The position numbers were made by a program, and so were the translations under genes. Shown piece by piece: positions 19,718 to 29,375 of a stretch of DNA of 53,716 nucleotides. The notes under the pieces were generated by a model, which was not told the DNA's origin, made no database searches, and worked only from the letters and a program-made list of their open reading frames with translations. How positions within the stretch are numbered: position 1 is the first letter of the stretch; every line of letters starts with the position of its first letter. The stretch comes from Pseudonocardia sp. CNS-139. Lineage in GTDB: Bacteria > Actinomycetota > Actinomycetes > Mycobacteriales > Pseudonocardiaceae. The stretch covers positions 1-53,716 of the forward strand of contig MKJX01000187.1 of assembly GCA_001942415.1 (NCBI GenBank). The letters run 5' to 3'.

Positions 19718-22054
19718 GCGGGCCCCTCCCCCTCGGTGGCGGCCGGCTCGGCGTCCCGGTCCGGGGGCCGGCGGGTGCGCCGGTCGTGCCGGGTGGCCAG
19801 CACCAGGCTCGCGACGCCGGACGCGGCGACGAGCAGCACCGCGATCTCGCCGACGGTGTCCAGCGCGCGGAAGTCGACGATGATCGCGCTCACGACGTTG
19901 TAGGCGCCCGCACCCTCGGGCGCGAGCCGCGCGAACTCCGCGCTCGCGGACGGCGGCCCCGTGCGCGCCGCCGAGAGCAGCACAGCGGCCAGTGCGACCA
20001 CCGTCCCGGCGACCGCGCCCAGCACCGCCTTCGGCACCCGGACGCGACCGGGCACCCTGCGTTCGACGAAGTGCGCCGGCAGTCGCCGCAGCACCAGCAC
20101 GAACGCGACCAGCGACAACGTCTCGACGAGGAACTGGGCGAGCGCGAGGTCGGGTGCCCCGTCGACGACGAAGAGCCCGCCGACGCCGTACCCGATCATG
20201 CCGACCAGCAGCACCGCGGTGAACCGCCGCCGGGCCCGGGTGAGGGCGAGCGCGGACACCACCACGACGATCGCGAGCGGCACCTGGATCGCCTCGGCGT
20301 ACAGCGGCACGTCGGCGGGCCAGGCCCCGGCCAGCGCCGTCGCCGTGCCCGGGAGCAGCACGAATGCCACCAGGATCGCCGCGAGGTAGGCCGGGAGCGA
20401 CCCGGCCTGCAGCCGTCCGGTGACGGCTACGGCCACCCGCCCGATCCCGGCCATCACCCGCTCGTAGGCCCGCTGCGCGTCCCACGGGCTTCGCCCGGCG
20501 AGCACACCCACCCGGCCGCGGGCGGCGTGCAGCCCCAGGCCGGCGGCGAGGACCACCGCCGAGAGCAGCAGCGGCAGCCCCGGCCCGTGCCACAGCGCGA
20601 GGTGGTAGCCGCCGAGGTCGGCGTACGTCTCCGCGTAGCCTGCGGCGAGCGCGTCGACGACCGGGGCACCGATCCCGAGCGCGATACCGAGCAGGGCGCA
20701 CGCCCACGCCGGCCCGGTGAGCGCGAGCCCGGGCGCGTGCGCCACGCGGGTCGGCTCGACCCCGGGCTTCGTGCCGAACGCGCCCCAGAGGAACCGGGCA
20801 CTGTAGGCGACGGTGAGCACCGAGCCGGCCACGATCCCCGCCAGCACCGCGTAGCCGCGCGGACCGCCCTCGGCCAGGAACGCCGCGAACGCCGCCTCCT
20901 TGCCCACGAACCCGAGCGTCGGCGGCACGGCCGCCATCGACGCCGCGGCGAGCAGCGCGGCCACGGCGGTGCCGGGCAGCGCGCGGGCGAGCCCCGACAG
21001 GCGCCGCACGTCCCGGGAGCCGGTGGCGTGGTCGACCGTGCCCGTGACGAGGAAGAGCGGCGCCTTGAACAGGCCGTGCGCGAGCAGCATCGCGTCGCCG
21101 GCCAGCGCGGCGATGCCGGTGCCCGCGCCGAGCAGCACCGTGAGAACCCGAGCTGGCTCACCGTGCCGAACGCGAGCAGCTGTTTGAGGTCGGTCGCCGC
21201 GAGCGCGCGCCACCCGCCGAGCAGCATCGTGGCCAGCCCGACGGCCACCACCGGCACCCACCAGACCGCGAGGTCGGAGAAGCCGGGCGCGAGCCGCGCC
21301 ACCAGGTAGACGCCCGCCTTCACCATCGACGCCGCGTGCAGGTACGCGCTCACGGGTGTGGGCGCGACCATCGCCGCGGGCAGCCACGGGTGGAACGGGA
21401 CCTGCGCCGACTTCGTGAACGCCCCGACCAGGATCAGCAGCAGCGCCGCGGTGACGGCCCCGCCGCGCGGCGGGTCGGCCAGGATCTCGGAGATCCGGTA
21501 CGTGCCCGCGGCCTCCCCCAGCAGCACGAACCCGAGCAGCATGGCAAGCCCGCCCAGCACCGTGACCACCAGCGCCTGCACCGCGGCCCGCCGCGCCGCC
21601 CGCTGCTCGCCGCCCTGCCCGACCAGCAGGAACGACGCCACCGACGTCAGCTCCCAGAACACGTAGAGCGTCAGCAGGTCGTCGGCGAGCACCAGGCCGA
21701 GCATCACGCCGGCGAACGCGAGCAGCAGCGCGGCCGTGCGCCTCGCGTCCGGGGATCGGCGGCCGAAGTAGCCCGTGCAGTAGACGAGGATCAGCGCGCC
21801 GATCCCGGACACCAGCACGACCATCACCAGCGCGAGCGCGTCCAGCCGGAACGAGAGCGAGAGCCCGAGCACGGGCGCCCATGCCGTGGTCTGCGTGACA
21901 CCGCCGTCGAGCGCGGCCCCCGTGTTGGCCAGCGCCAGAGCAGCGCCGACGCCGGCAGCAGCGCGGCCACCGCGAACGCGGCGCGGGGGCTGCGAGCCGA
22001 CAGCAGCGGCAGGACCCCGGCGACGACCAGGTGCGCGGTGACCAGTGCGAGTAC
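19714..22054 (-). CDS. mrpA: Mrp antiporter subunit A (NuoL-like plus C-terminal MnhB-like part)
   Basis: About 780 residues, the largest subunit. It carries the NuoL-like channel motifs DLLTLYVFWELTSVASFLLV (conserved Glu), TKSAQVPFHPWLPAAMVAPTPVSAYLH (Lys and HxWLP) and LAHGLFKAPLFLVTGTVDH (Lys), then the MrpA tail with VDGAPDLALAQFLVETLSLVAFV and AYNVVSAIIVDFRALDTVGEI. Breaks are at about 21940 and 21145. The start is unclear: GGAGG at 22061-22065 is followed after 6 nt by a GTA codon at 22054, where the protein should begin (xLALVTAHLVVAGVLPLL), with a stop codon in frame upstream. Either this base is wrong or the start is non-canonical. First gene of the Mrp operon, which expels Na+ at alkaline pH. 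Confidence 0.9.
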
Positions 22055-22293
22055 GGCGATCCTCCGGGCGAGAAGGGACGAATCGGGCTTGAACTCGCAA
22101 CCACCCTATCCCGAGGCAGCTCCGGGCCGGCCCGCCGACGGCCGGCGGACGGACCGTGTCGCCCGCCCAGGGAGCCGGACCAGCCCCGCCGACGGCGGGT
22201 GAGGACTCTCACGGCGGGAGACTGGAACGATCCAGAAGATCGACGCGCTGTGCCCGGTGACAGCGACGGACGACTTCTCAGGAGGGAGGTTCC

Positions 22294-22404
22294 ATGGCCG
22301 ACACCAGGCAGCTCAGGGCGCGGCTCCGACGCGCCGTCCGTTTCCTGGACGCGTGGACGCTCACCGCGTTCAACCCGCGCTACCCGAGCCGGGACCGCAG
22401 TTGA
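22294..22404 (+). CDS. 36-residue basic peptide ORF with strong ribosome site
   Basis: Too short for routine ORF calling. ATG at 22294 follows AGGAGGGAGG, one of the best Shine-Dalgarno sequences in the window. The peptide begins MADTRQLRARLRRAVRFLD, continues with an AWTLTAFNPRYPSR motif and ends at 22404. The N-terminal half would make an amphipathic basic helix and the second half has aromatic residues, suggesting a peripheral membrane peptide. It is divergent from the Mrp operon and convergent with the symporter's small partner gene. I do not know a named family. Coding status is inferred from the ribosome site and composition. Confidence 0.55.
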   Translation: MADTRQLRARLRRAVRFLDAWTLTAFNPRYPSRDRS

Positions 22405-22421
22405 GCCCCCGCCCGGCGCCG

Positions 22422-22684
22422 CTACCGGCGCTCGGCGGGCGACGGGATCGGCCGCAGCCGGACCCACAGCCCGAACAGGCCGCGATCACGAGCATCGCGA
22501 TCCCCGTCCAGAGGTTGATGTCGATGCCGCCCGCCTTGGCGAGCTCCTCCTCGGACTCGAAGGCGAGGCCCATGATCGTCAGCACGGCCCCGTACACGGT
22601 GAACAGCAGGGCGATCACCGTGCGCAGGTCGAAGAGCCGCGACGCCGCGCTCGGCGGCTCCTGCCCGCTCGTCTGCTCGCTCAT
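22422..22684 (-). CDS. small membrane protein partner of the sodium:solute symporter
   Basis: About 87 residues from ATG 22684, 14 bp after the symporter stop with GGAGGAG upstream. It has a polar N-terminus (SEQTSGQEPPSAASRLFDLR), a TM helix (TVIALLFTVYGAVLTIMGLAF), a short loop (KAGGIDINLW) and a second TM (TGIAMLVIAA..FGLWVRLRP). One missing base at about 22480 (after VIAA) otherwise sends it out of frame; when repaired it ends at the TAG at 22422. Many SSS transporters are paired with such two-TM proteins; its role is probably to support the transporter. Confidence 0.75.
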
Positions 22685-22698
22685 CAGCTCTCCTCCGC

Positions 22699-24376
22699 TC
22701 AGATGAAGATCAGGTAGAGGGCCAGGGTGAGGATCAGCACGAGCACGCCCAGCACCACGGGCGACTGCCACCAGGCCCCGCCCTCGCCGTCCGCCTCCCC
22801 GCGCATGCGCTCGCGCGGCGTGAGCGACCAGGTCAGGCCGACCAGCTCGCGTCCGGTTTCGGCGTGGTCACCAGCGAGACGCCGGCCGCCACCGCGATCC
22901 CGACCACGAACGCCGCGCTCGCCCCGATGAACGACCCGGCCTGCGACGACACCGCGATCACGCCGGACCGCACGAGGGCGTCGATCGCCACCGCCGCGAC
23001 CGTGCCGGCGATCAGCCCCGTCCAGCCCGCGGTGCCCGTCATCCGCTTCCAGAACAGGCCCAGGATGAAGATCGCGAAGAGCGGCGCGTTGAAGAACGAG
23101 AAGAGCGCCTGCACGTAGTCCATGAGGTTCTGGTAGCTGCCCGCGATGAACGCGGTGCCGATCGCGAGCAGGCACCCGACCACCGTCACCGTCCGCCCGA
23201 CCCGCAGGTAGTACTCGTCGGGCCGCCCGACCGGATCCAGTCCTGCCACAGGTCGTAGGTGAAGACGGTGTTGAGCGAGCTGACGTTCGCCGCCATGCCC
23301 GCCATGAACGCCGCCAGCAGGCCGGCGAGCGCGACGCCGAGGATGCCGTTGGGCAGCACCTCGTTCATGAGCAGCGAGAGCGTGTTGTTGTAGGTGACGT
23401 CGGTCTCGCCGCCCTGCTTGAGGGTCGTCAGCTGCGGCACCAGCACGCCGGCGATCATCCCGGGGATCACCACGACCAGCGGGATCAGCGCCTTCGGGTA
23501 CGCCGCGATGATCGGCGTCCGGCGGGCGGCCGACATGCTCCGCGCCGAGAGCGCCCGCTGGACCTCCGCGAAGTTCGTCGTCCAGTAGCCGAACGAGAGC
23601 ACGAACCCGAGCCCGAAGACGATGCCCAGCACCGACAGGAACGGGTCGGCGATCTCGGTCAGGGTGGTGCCCGGCCACGACGAGACCTGCTCCGGCCCCG
23701 GCGGCAGCGCGCTGACCTGCGCGACCAGCCCGTCCCATCCGCCGACGCGGGCGAGCCCGGCGACCGTCAGCGGGATGAGCAGCGCGAGGATCACGAAGAA
23801 CTGGAGCACCTCGTTGTAGATCGCGGCCGACAGCCCGCCGAGGAACGTGTAGCTGAGCACCACGAGCGCCGCGACCGGGATCGCGAGCGCCAGCGACCAG
23901 CCCAGCAGCGCCTCCAGGATCAGTCCCAGCGCGAACAGGTTGATGCCCGCGATCAACACCGAGGCCAGCGCGAACGTCACCGCGTTGACCCGCTGGGTGG
24001 TCTTGTTGAACCGCATCCGCAGGAACTCGGGCACACTGCGCGCCTTGCTCCCGTAGTAGAAGGGCATCATCACGACGCCGAGGAAGACCATCGCCGGCAC
24101 GGCGCCGATCCAGTAGTAGTGCACCGTCGGGATGCCGTACTGGGCGCCGTTGGCCATCATCCCGATCAGCTCGAGCGCCCCGAGGTTCGCCGAGATGAAC
24201 GCGAGGCCCGTCACCCACGCGGGGAGCGAGCGGCCGGACAGCAGGAAGTCCAGGCTCGACGAGATCGAGCGGCGCGCGAGCACGCCGATCCCGAGCACCA
24301 GGACGAAGTAGAAGACGACGAAGACGTAGTCGATCCAGATCGTGTCGAGCCGCAGGTCCGTCTGAGCCAGATACAC
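22699..24376 (-). CDS. sodium:solute symporter, SSS family (SGLT-like)
   Basis: About 559 residues with roughly 13-14 TM helices. Family signatures: RSLPAWVTGLAFISANLGALELIGMMANGAQYG in TM1-2 (Na2-site region), SVPEFLRMRFN, GGLSAAIYNEVLQFF and GYWTTNFAEVQRALSARSMSAARRTPI, the SGLT-type central motif. Substrate cannot be read from sequence; the sugar-transporter-like subgroup is my best guess. Breaks at about 23232 and 22855 are one-base. The start is GTG 24376. It precedes a small membrane protein in a two-gene unit. Confidence 0.88.
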
Positions 24377-24458
24377 CGTTGCACCCCTCCCCGCGAACGC
24401 TGGGGCGGATCATTCGCGCCCGTCCTCGATCTCGCCAGCGCTGGCCCCCGACCGTGGG

Positions 24459-24947
24459 TCAGGCCGGCGGCGGGTCGAGCGCCTTGGCGTAGCAGCGGCT
24501 CGCCGGCGAGTTGCGGTAGTCGCCGAACGGCGGCATCGGTGCGTACCCGGCCCGGGTGTAGAGCGCGATCGCATCGGGCTGGCGGATGCCGGTCTCCAGC
24601 ACGAGCCGCCGGCGGCCGGCCGCGGCGGCCGTGCGTTCCAGCTCGGCGAGCACCGCGCGGGCGTACCCGAGGCCGCGCCGGCCCTGCACCACGTACATGC
24701 GCTTGAGCTCGGCGTCGCCGGGCAGCAGTGCCGGGTCCCCGCCGTCGCGCCGCCGCCACCCGCCGCACGCGACCGGCTCGCCGTCCTCGTAGCCGACGAG
24801 GAAGTGCCCGAGCGGCGCCGCGAACTCCCGGGCGTCCATCGCGGTGGAGTCCTCCCCGCCGTAGACGCGGGCGTAGAACTCCTGAATCTCACCGTCCAGC
24901 CCGACCGCATCAGGATGATCGAAGGGGATGACCCGAAGATCGAGCAC
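24459..24947 (-). CDS. GNAT-family N-acetyltransferase
   Basis: 162 residues, intact, GTG start at 24947. The GNAT fold is shown by HFLVGYEDGEPVACGGWRRRD, the acetyl-CoA binding loop ELKRMYVVQGRRGLGYARAVLAELE (motif A, Q/RxxGxG/A) and RLVLETGIRQPDAIALYTRAGY. The C-terminal PPFGDYRNSPASRCYAKAL fits small-molecule or amino-acid acetyltransferases. On its strand TAGGGT lies 6 nt before the start, so the mRNA is probably leaderless. Confidence 0.9.
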   Translation of the reverse strand: MLDLRVIPFDHPDAVGLDGEIQEFYARVYGGEDSTAMDAREFAAPLGHFLVGYEDGEPVACGGWRRRDGGDPALLPGDAELKRMYVVQGRRGLGYARAVLAELERTAAAAGRRRLVLETGIRQPDAIALYTRAGYAPMPPFGDYRNSPASRCYAKALDPPPA

Positions 24948-24977
24948 GCCCCAACCCTACGTTCTCCCCCCTCGACC

Positions 24978-25039
24978 GCATTGTGGAGCCATAACGCAGT
25001 TTTTCGCGGCGCTGAGGTGCGTTGTGGAGCCAGAATGCG
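24978..25039. repeat. pair of 21-bp intergenic repeats (TTGTGGAGCCA family)
   Basis: Two direct copies at 24978-24998 and 25019-25039 share the core TTGTGGAGCCA and have ends GC(A/G)TT ... AA(C/T)GC, so each copy is itself an imperfect inverted repeat. In addition, ACGCA of copy 1 can pair with TGCGT of copy 2 across a T-rich loop. Their start-to-start distance is 41 bp. They lie between a leaderless GNAT gene and a divergent lipoprotein gene and may carry regulatory function or be a dispersed repeat family. Confidence 0.7.
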
Positions 25040-25066
25040 GTGGGGGGCGGGTGGCATGATCCTCAT

Positions 25067-25786
25067 GTGAGGGGTGCGCGGATCCTGCTGGTCGTGGCCG
25101 CCGTGCTGACCGCGTGCAGCGCGCCACCCCCGCCACCCCTGCCGCCGCCCGCCGCGCCGGCCACGACCACGGCGCCGGCCCCGCCCGAGGTGCTCGTCGC
25201 GGGTGCTGCGGCCGCCACGCTCGCGGCGGGGACGGCCCGGTTCTGGGCGAGCACGGTGATCGCGGGCCCGGCGCCCGGGACGATCGTGATGCACGGGGTG
25301 GTGGACTTCGCCCGTCAGCTCACGCAGGGCGAGCTGACCACGGCCGACGGCGTCTTCCGGATCGTCGGCGACGCCACCACCTCCTACACGCAGCCCTACG
25401 GGGTGGACGGCTGGCTCGCGGTGCCCGCCGGCAGCCCCGGCGAGCTCACCCCGGCCAGCCAGTTCGAGCTGCTCACGCTGCCGATGACCGAGCTGCGCGA
25501 GCTGGCGCCCGCGGAGGTGCGGGGCACGCCGGTGCGCCACCTCGCGATGCTCGTCGACCTGACGGCGGCACCGCCGGGCACCCCGGACGCCGAGGCGGGC
25601 ATCCCTCCGCAGCCGCTGGAGCTGTTCGTCGACGCCGCGGGCCGCGTCGCGCGCCTGCAGATCACGATCACGGCGGACGGCGAGACCGTCACGGCGAGCT
25701 GCGACTACTACGAGTTCGGGCTGCCGATCTCGGTGCGGATGCCCGACCCGGCGCTCGTGATCCCCGCACCACCGCCACCAGGCTGA
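25067..25786 (+). CDS. secreted lipoprotein (LppX/LprG-like beta protein)
   Basis: 239 residues from GTG 25067. The signal peptide has RGARILLVVAAVLTAC with lipobox LTAC, so Cys16 would be lipidated. A Pro/Ala/Thr-rich tether follows, then a soluble domain with alternating beta strands (TARFWASTVIAG, VDFARQLTQGELTT, FRIVGDATTSYTQ, PVRHLAMLVDLTA, PLELFVDAAGRVARLQITI). This is the general look of LppX/LprAFG or LolA-like lipid carriers. An upstream in-frame ATG at 25022 would spoil the signal peptide. Its end overlaps the convergent MFS gene by about 100 bp. Confidence 0.8.
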   Translation: MRGARILLVVAAVLTACSAPPPPPLPPPAAPATTTAPAPPEVLVAGAAAATLAAGTARFWASTVIAGPAPGTIVMHGVVDFARQLTQGELTTADGVFRIVGDATTSYTQPYGVDGWLAVPAGSPGELTPASQFELLTLPMTELRELAPAEVRGTPVRHLAMLVDLTAAPPGTPDAEAGIPPQPLELFVDAAGRVARLQITITADGETVTASCDYYEFGLPISVRMPDPALVIPAPPPPG

Positions 25787-26911
25787 GCGCCGCCAGCGCG
25801 GCGAGCACCAGCAGGAGCGCCGGGTACCCCGCGACGCCGGTGAGCGCGGCGAGCAGGACCGGGATGGCGAAGCCGCCGTAGGTCAGCGTGTAGTAGATCG
25901 CCGTGAGGCCGCCGAGGTGCTCCGGCGCGGCCATGCGCTGCACCTCCAGCAGGCCAGCGACCAGGCAGAACCCGAACGCGGCGCCGAGCACCACCGACGC
26001 GGGCGCGGCGAGCGCCGGCACCCCGGAGGCGGCGGCGCCCGCAGCCAGCAGGATGCCGAGCGTCAGTGCGACGAGCCCGAGCGGCGCCGTCAGCGACGGG
26101 GACCGGGCGTCGAGCCGGCGCGCCCACGGCTGCACGGCCACCCCCGCGCCGAGCGTCAGCACGGTGAGCAGCGTGGCGTAGACCAGCCCGTACGGCCCGA
26201 CGGCCGCGCCCAGCGCGGCGGGCTGCACCGCGAACGACACGGCCGGCGCCCCGAACACCCACGGCGCCATCGGCGCGACCACCCGCCGGAACCGCACCGG
26301 GACGTGCACGCGCGTGCGCACGGCCGGCCCGGCCGGGCGCGTCTCGGGCACCCGGACGACGGCGGCGAGCACCACGAGCGTCAGCGCGACGTGCACGAGG
26401 TAGGGCAGCTCCATCGGCAGCGGCGCCCACTGCGCGAGCACCCCGGCGACCAGCGGCCCGACCCCGAACCCGGCCGACAGCGCGAGCGCGGCGCGGCGGG
26501 CGCCGCGCCCGGGTCGGCGGCCGGGTCCCACGGCGGCTGCGACAGCTCCTTCACCCACGACGTGCCGACGGCCATCGCGATGCCGGTGACCAGCCCGAAC
26601 AGGAACCGTCCCGCGTAGAGCGCCGGCTCCGAGACGACCGGGACGCCGCCGAGCGCCAGCACGCCGCTGGCCGGCACCGACACGACGAGCGCGGGCAGCG
26701 CGAGCCGGCGCCGTCCCCACCGGTCGGACGCCGGGCCGCCGGCGAGCAGCCCCGGCGCGAGCCCGGCGACGTACACGGCGAAGATCGCGGCCACCGTCAC
26801 GGCGGAGTAGTGGCCGCGTTCCCGGTACAGCACCATCAGCGGGCTGAACTGGTTGGCCCCGTAGCCGATGGCGAAGAGCGCGCCGGCGACGCGCAGCCAG
26901 GGCCGGCTCAA
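25689..26911 (-). CDS. MFS transporter
   Basis: About 407 residues with 12 predicted TM helices. The N-terminal half shows [22 protein letters not shown] and the loop 2-3 motif [19 protein letters not shown] (motif A); the second half follows after [14 protein letters not shown]. The start is TTG 26911, whose TTGA overlaps the malate synthase stop by 4 bp, so it is co-translated with it; a role in C2-acid transport is possible but unproven. The frame breaks at about 26505. The last ~35 residues overlap the lipoprotein gene antisense and look like low-quality coding. Confidence 0.82.
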
Positions 26912-29024
26912 CGAGCGGCTTTCGCCGCCCGGCGCCAGGTGGTCAGCACGCGTTCGGTGTAGCCGTTGGGCTCGGTCCGGCCGGTGAACACCAGCTCCAG
27001 CGCCGCCTGGAACGACGGGCTGCCGTCGAGGTCCTTGGCCATCGGCTCGTAGCCCAGCTCGTTGGTGTTCTGCTCGTCGACGAGCACCGCCATCCGCGCG
27101 AACGTCTCCCGCACGGCCGCCGCGTCGACGAGGCCGTGGTGCAGCCAGTTGGCGATGAGCTGGCTGGAGATGCGCAGCGTGGCGCGGTCCTCCATGAGCC
27201 CGACGCGTCGAGGTCCGGCACGGTGGAGCAGCCGATGCCCAGCCCGACCCAGCGCACGACGTAGCCGAGGATCGACTGGGCGTTGGTCTCCAGCTCGTGG
27301 CGCTTCTCGGCACCGGACAGCTCGGCCGTGAGCAGCGGCACCTCCAGCAGCCGCCGCCGGTCGGTCGTGCGGCCGGTGAGCTCGCGCTGGCGGGCGAGCA
27401 CGTCGGTGCGCAGGTAGTGCAGGGCGTGCAGCGTCGCGGCGGTCGGCGAGGGCACCCACGCGGTGTTGGCGCCCGCCTCGGGCTGGCTGCCCTTCGTCGC
27501 GAGCATCTCGGCCATGGCGGCGGGCTTCGCCCACATGCCCTTGCCGACCTGGGCCTGCCCGGCGAACCCGGCGGCCAGCGCGGTGTCGACGTTGCGGTCC
27601 TCGTACGCGAGCAGCCAGCGGGACGCGCGCATCGCGCCCTTGCGGACGACGGGCCCGGCCGCGAAGTCGGTGTGGATCTCGTCGCCCGTGCGGTCGAGGA
27701 AGCCGGTGTTGACGAAGATCACGCGGTCCTGGGCCTGCGCGATGCAGGCGTCGAGGGTGAGCGAGGTGCGCTTCTCCTCGTCCATGATCCCGATCTTGAG
27801 GGTGGCCGGGGCCAGCCCGAGCGCCTCCTCGACGGCCGCGAACACCGCCACGGTGAGCGCGACCTCGTCCGGCCCGTGCATCTTGGGCTTGACGATGTAG
27901 ACGCTGCCGGTGCGCGAGTTGGCGTGCCGGCCCAGCCCGCGCAGGTCGTGCAGGGCGGCGGTGGCGGCGACGAGCGCGTCGAGCAGGCCTCGGCGATCGG
28001 CTCCCCCGCCGCGGTGACGGCGTCGGTGCGCATGTGGTGCCCGACGTTGCGCACGAGCAGCAGCGACCGGCCCGGCAGCGTCAACGCGGTGCCGTCGGGC
28101 GCGGTGTAGGCGCGGTCGCCGTGCACGCGCCGCTCGACGGTGCGCCCGCCCTTCTCGAACGTCGCGGTCAGCTCGCCGGTCATGAGGCCGAGCCAGGTGC
28201 GGTAGGCGTGCGCCTTGTCCGCGCCGTCGACGGTGGCGACCGAGTCCTCCAGGTCGACGATCGTGGTGACGGCCGACTCCAGCACGACGTCCGCGACGCC
28301 CGCGTGGTGAGCGCGCCCGACCGGGTGCTCGCGGTCGGTCCGCAGCTCCACGTGCAGCCCGTTGCGGCGCAGCAGGACGACGCCGTCACCGTGGCCGGCG
28401 AACTGCGCGGGGTCGGCGAGCGCCTGGTCCCGGCGGCGGTCTCGACGGCCAGCGCGCCGTCCGCGACCCGGTAGCCGGTGGCGTCCGCGTGGCTGCCGGC
28501 GGCGAGCGGGAAGAGCTCGTCGAGCAGCCGGTCGGCCTCGGCGATCACCTGGGCGCCGCGGCGCGCGTCGTAGCCGGGGGCGAGCTCGTGGTCCAGCGGG
28601 AGCGCGTCGGTGCCGTAGAGGGCGTCGAAGAGCGAGCCCCAGCGCGCGTTGGCGGCGTTGAGCGCGTAGCGCGGGACGGTCGCCGGCACCACGAGCTGCG
28701 GGCCGGGGATCGTCGCGATCTCCGCGTCGACGCCGGTGACCTCGACCTTGGGCGAGGCCGGCGGCACCAGGTAGCCGATCCGAGCGAGGAACGCCTCGTA
28801 GGCGGCCGGGTCGCCGGCGCCGTGCTCGCGGTGCAGGCGTCCACCTGGGCCTGCAGCTCGTCGCGGCGGGCCAGCAGCGCGGTGATCCGCGCGTCGAACC
28901 GCTCGTGCAGCGCGGCCAGCGCCGCCCAGAACGTCCCGCTCGGCACGTCGAGGCCGGGCAGCAGCTCCTCGGCCACGAACCGCCGCAGGACAGGGTCGAC
29001 CTGCAGTTCGGTAGTCACGTTCAC
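26908..29024 (-). CDS. glcB: malate synthase G (four frame breaks)
   Basis: Condenses glyoxylate with acetyl-CoA to malate. About 706 residues, near the ~720 of MSG. Recognisable blocks: N-terminal [59 protein letters not shown]; the active-site Glu/Arg region with [21 protein letters not shown] and [59 protein letters not shown]; and C-terminal [14 protein letters not shown]. Breaks near 28832, 28435, 27988 and 27205, each one base. It is divergent from glcDEF, which produces glyoxylate from glycolate, so the two halves form one pathway. Confidence 0.94.
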
Positions 29025-29113
29025 CCTCCGCCCGTCACGTCCGCCTCGGCGGTCGAGAGTGCCCCACCACCACTCGCCCGTCCAGCCGAAGTTTCTACCA
29101 GACGGACTTGTGT

Positions 29114-29128
29114 TTCCGTATTACGGAA
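29114..29128. promoter_or_regulatory. operator-like palindrome upstream of malate synthase
   Basis: TTCCGTA-T-TACGGAA, a perfect 7-bp inverted repeat about a single central base, 90 bp upstream of the glcB start and 8 bp downstream of the small TM gene's stop codon. TTCCG..CGGAA half-sites are typical of IclR-family operators, and IclR-type regulators commonly control glyoxylate metabolism. The regulator is not in this window. Confidence 0.65.
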
Positions 29129-29135
29129 GCGAGGC

Positions 29136-29264
29136 TCAGGGTGTGACGAAGGCCGGTACCGGGACGGGTGTGAGGGCCGCCGGGCCCATGCCCGTGAGGG
29201 CCAGCGCGACCGCGACCACCGCGGCCACGATGAGGGACAGCTGGATCGTGCGACGCGGGCCCAC
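29136..29264 (-). CDS. 42-residue single-TM peptide ORF
   Basis: GTG start at 29264 with GGGAGG at the ideal 8-nt spacing. Basic start (VGPRRTIQLS), one hydrophobic helix (LIVAAVVAVALALTGMG), then a Pro-rich end (LTPVPVPAFVTP). It is on the malate synthase strand, 111 bp upstream of it, with the TTCCGTA palindrome between. Small, not recognised; the ribosome site and helix make it plausible. Confidence 0.5.
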   Translation of the reverse strand: MGPRRTIQLSLIVAAVVAVALALTGMGPAALTPVPVPAFVTP

Positions 29265-29375
29265 CGCTCCGACCTCCCGAAAGTGTCAACGCCAGTGCCG
29301 CTGCGAACTCACCCGATCCGGGGATCGCGGACGTAGTCTCCTGGAAGACCGTTCCTGCGTTCTGGAGGGGGCTCC

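Noticed and set aside
22100..22290. Riboswitch or tRNA-like structure before the 36-residue ORF
   Set aside because: Only generic GC-rich inverted repeats; no known riboswitch core or T-loop GGTTCRANNC was found.
26908..29024. Malate synthase as a pseudogene
   Set aside because: All family blocks are present in order and each break is a one-base event of the same kind seen in essential genes, so error is the better explanation.
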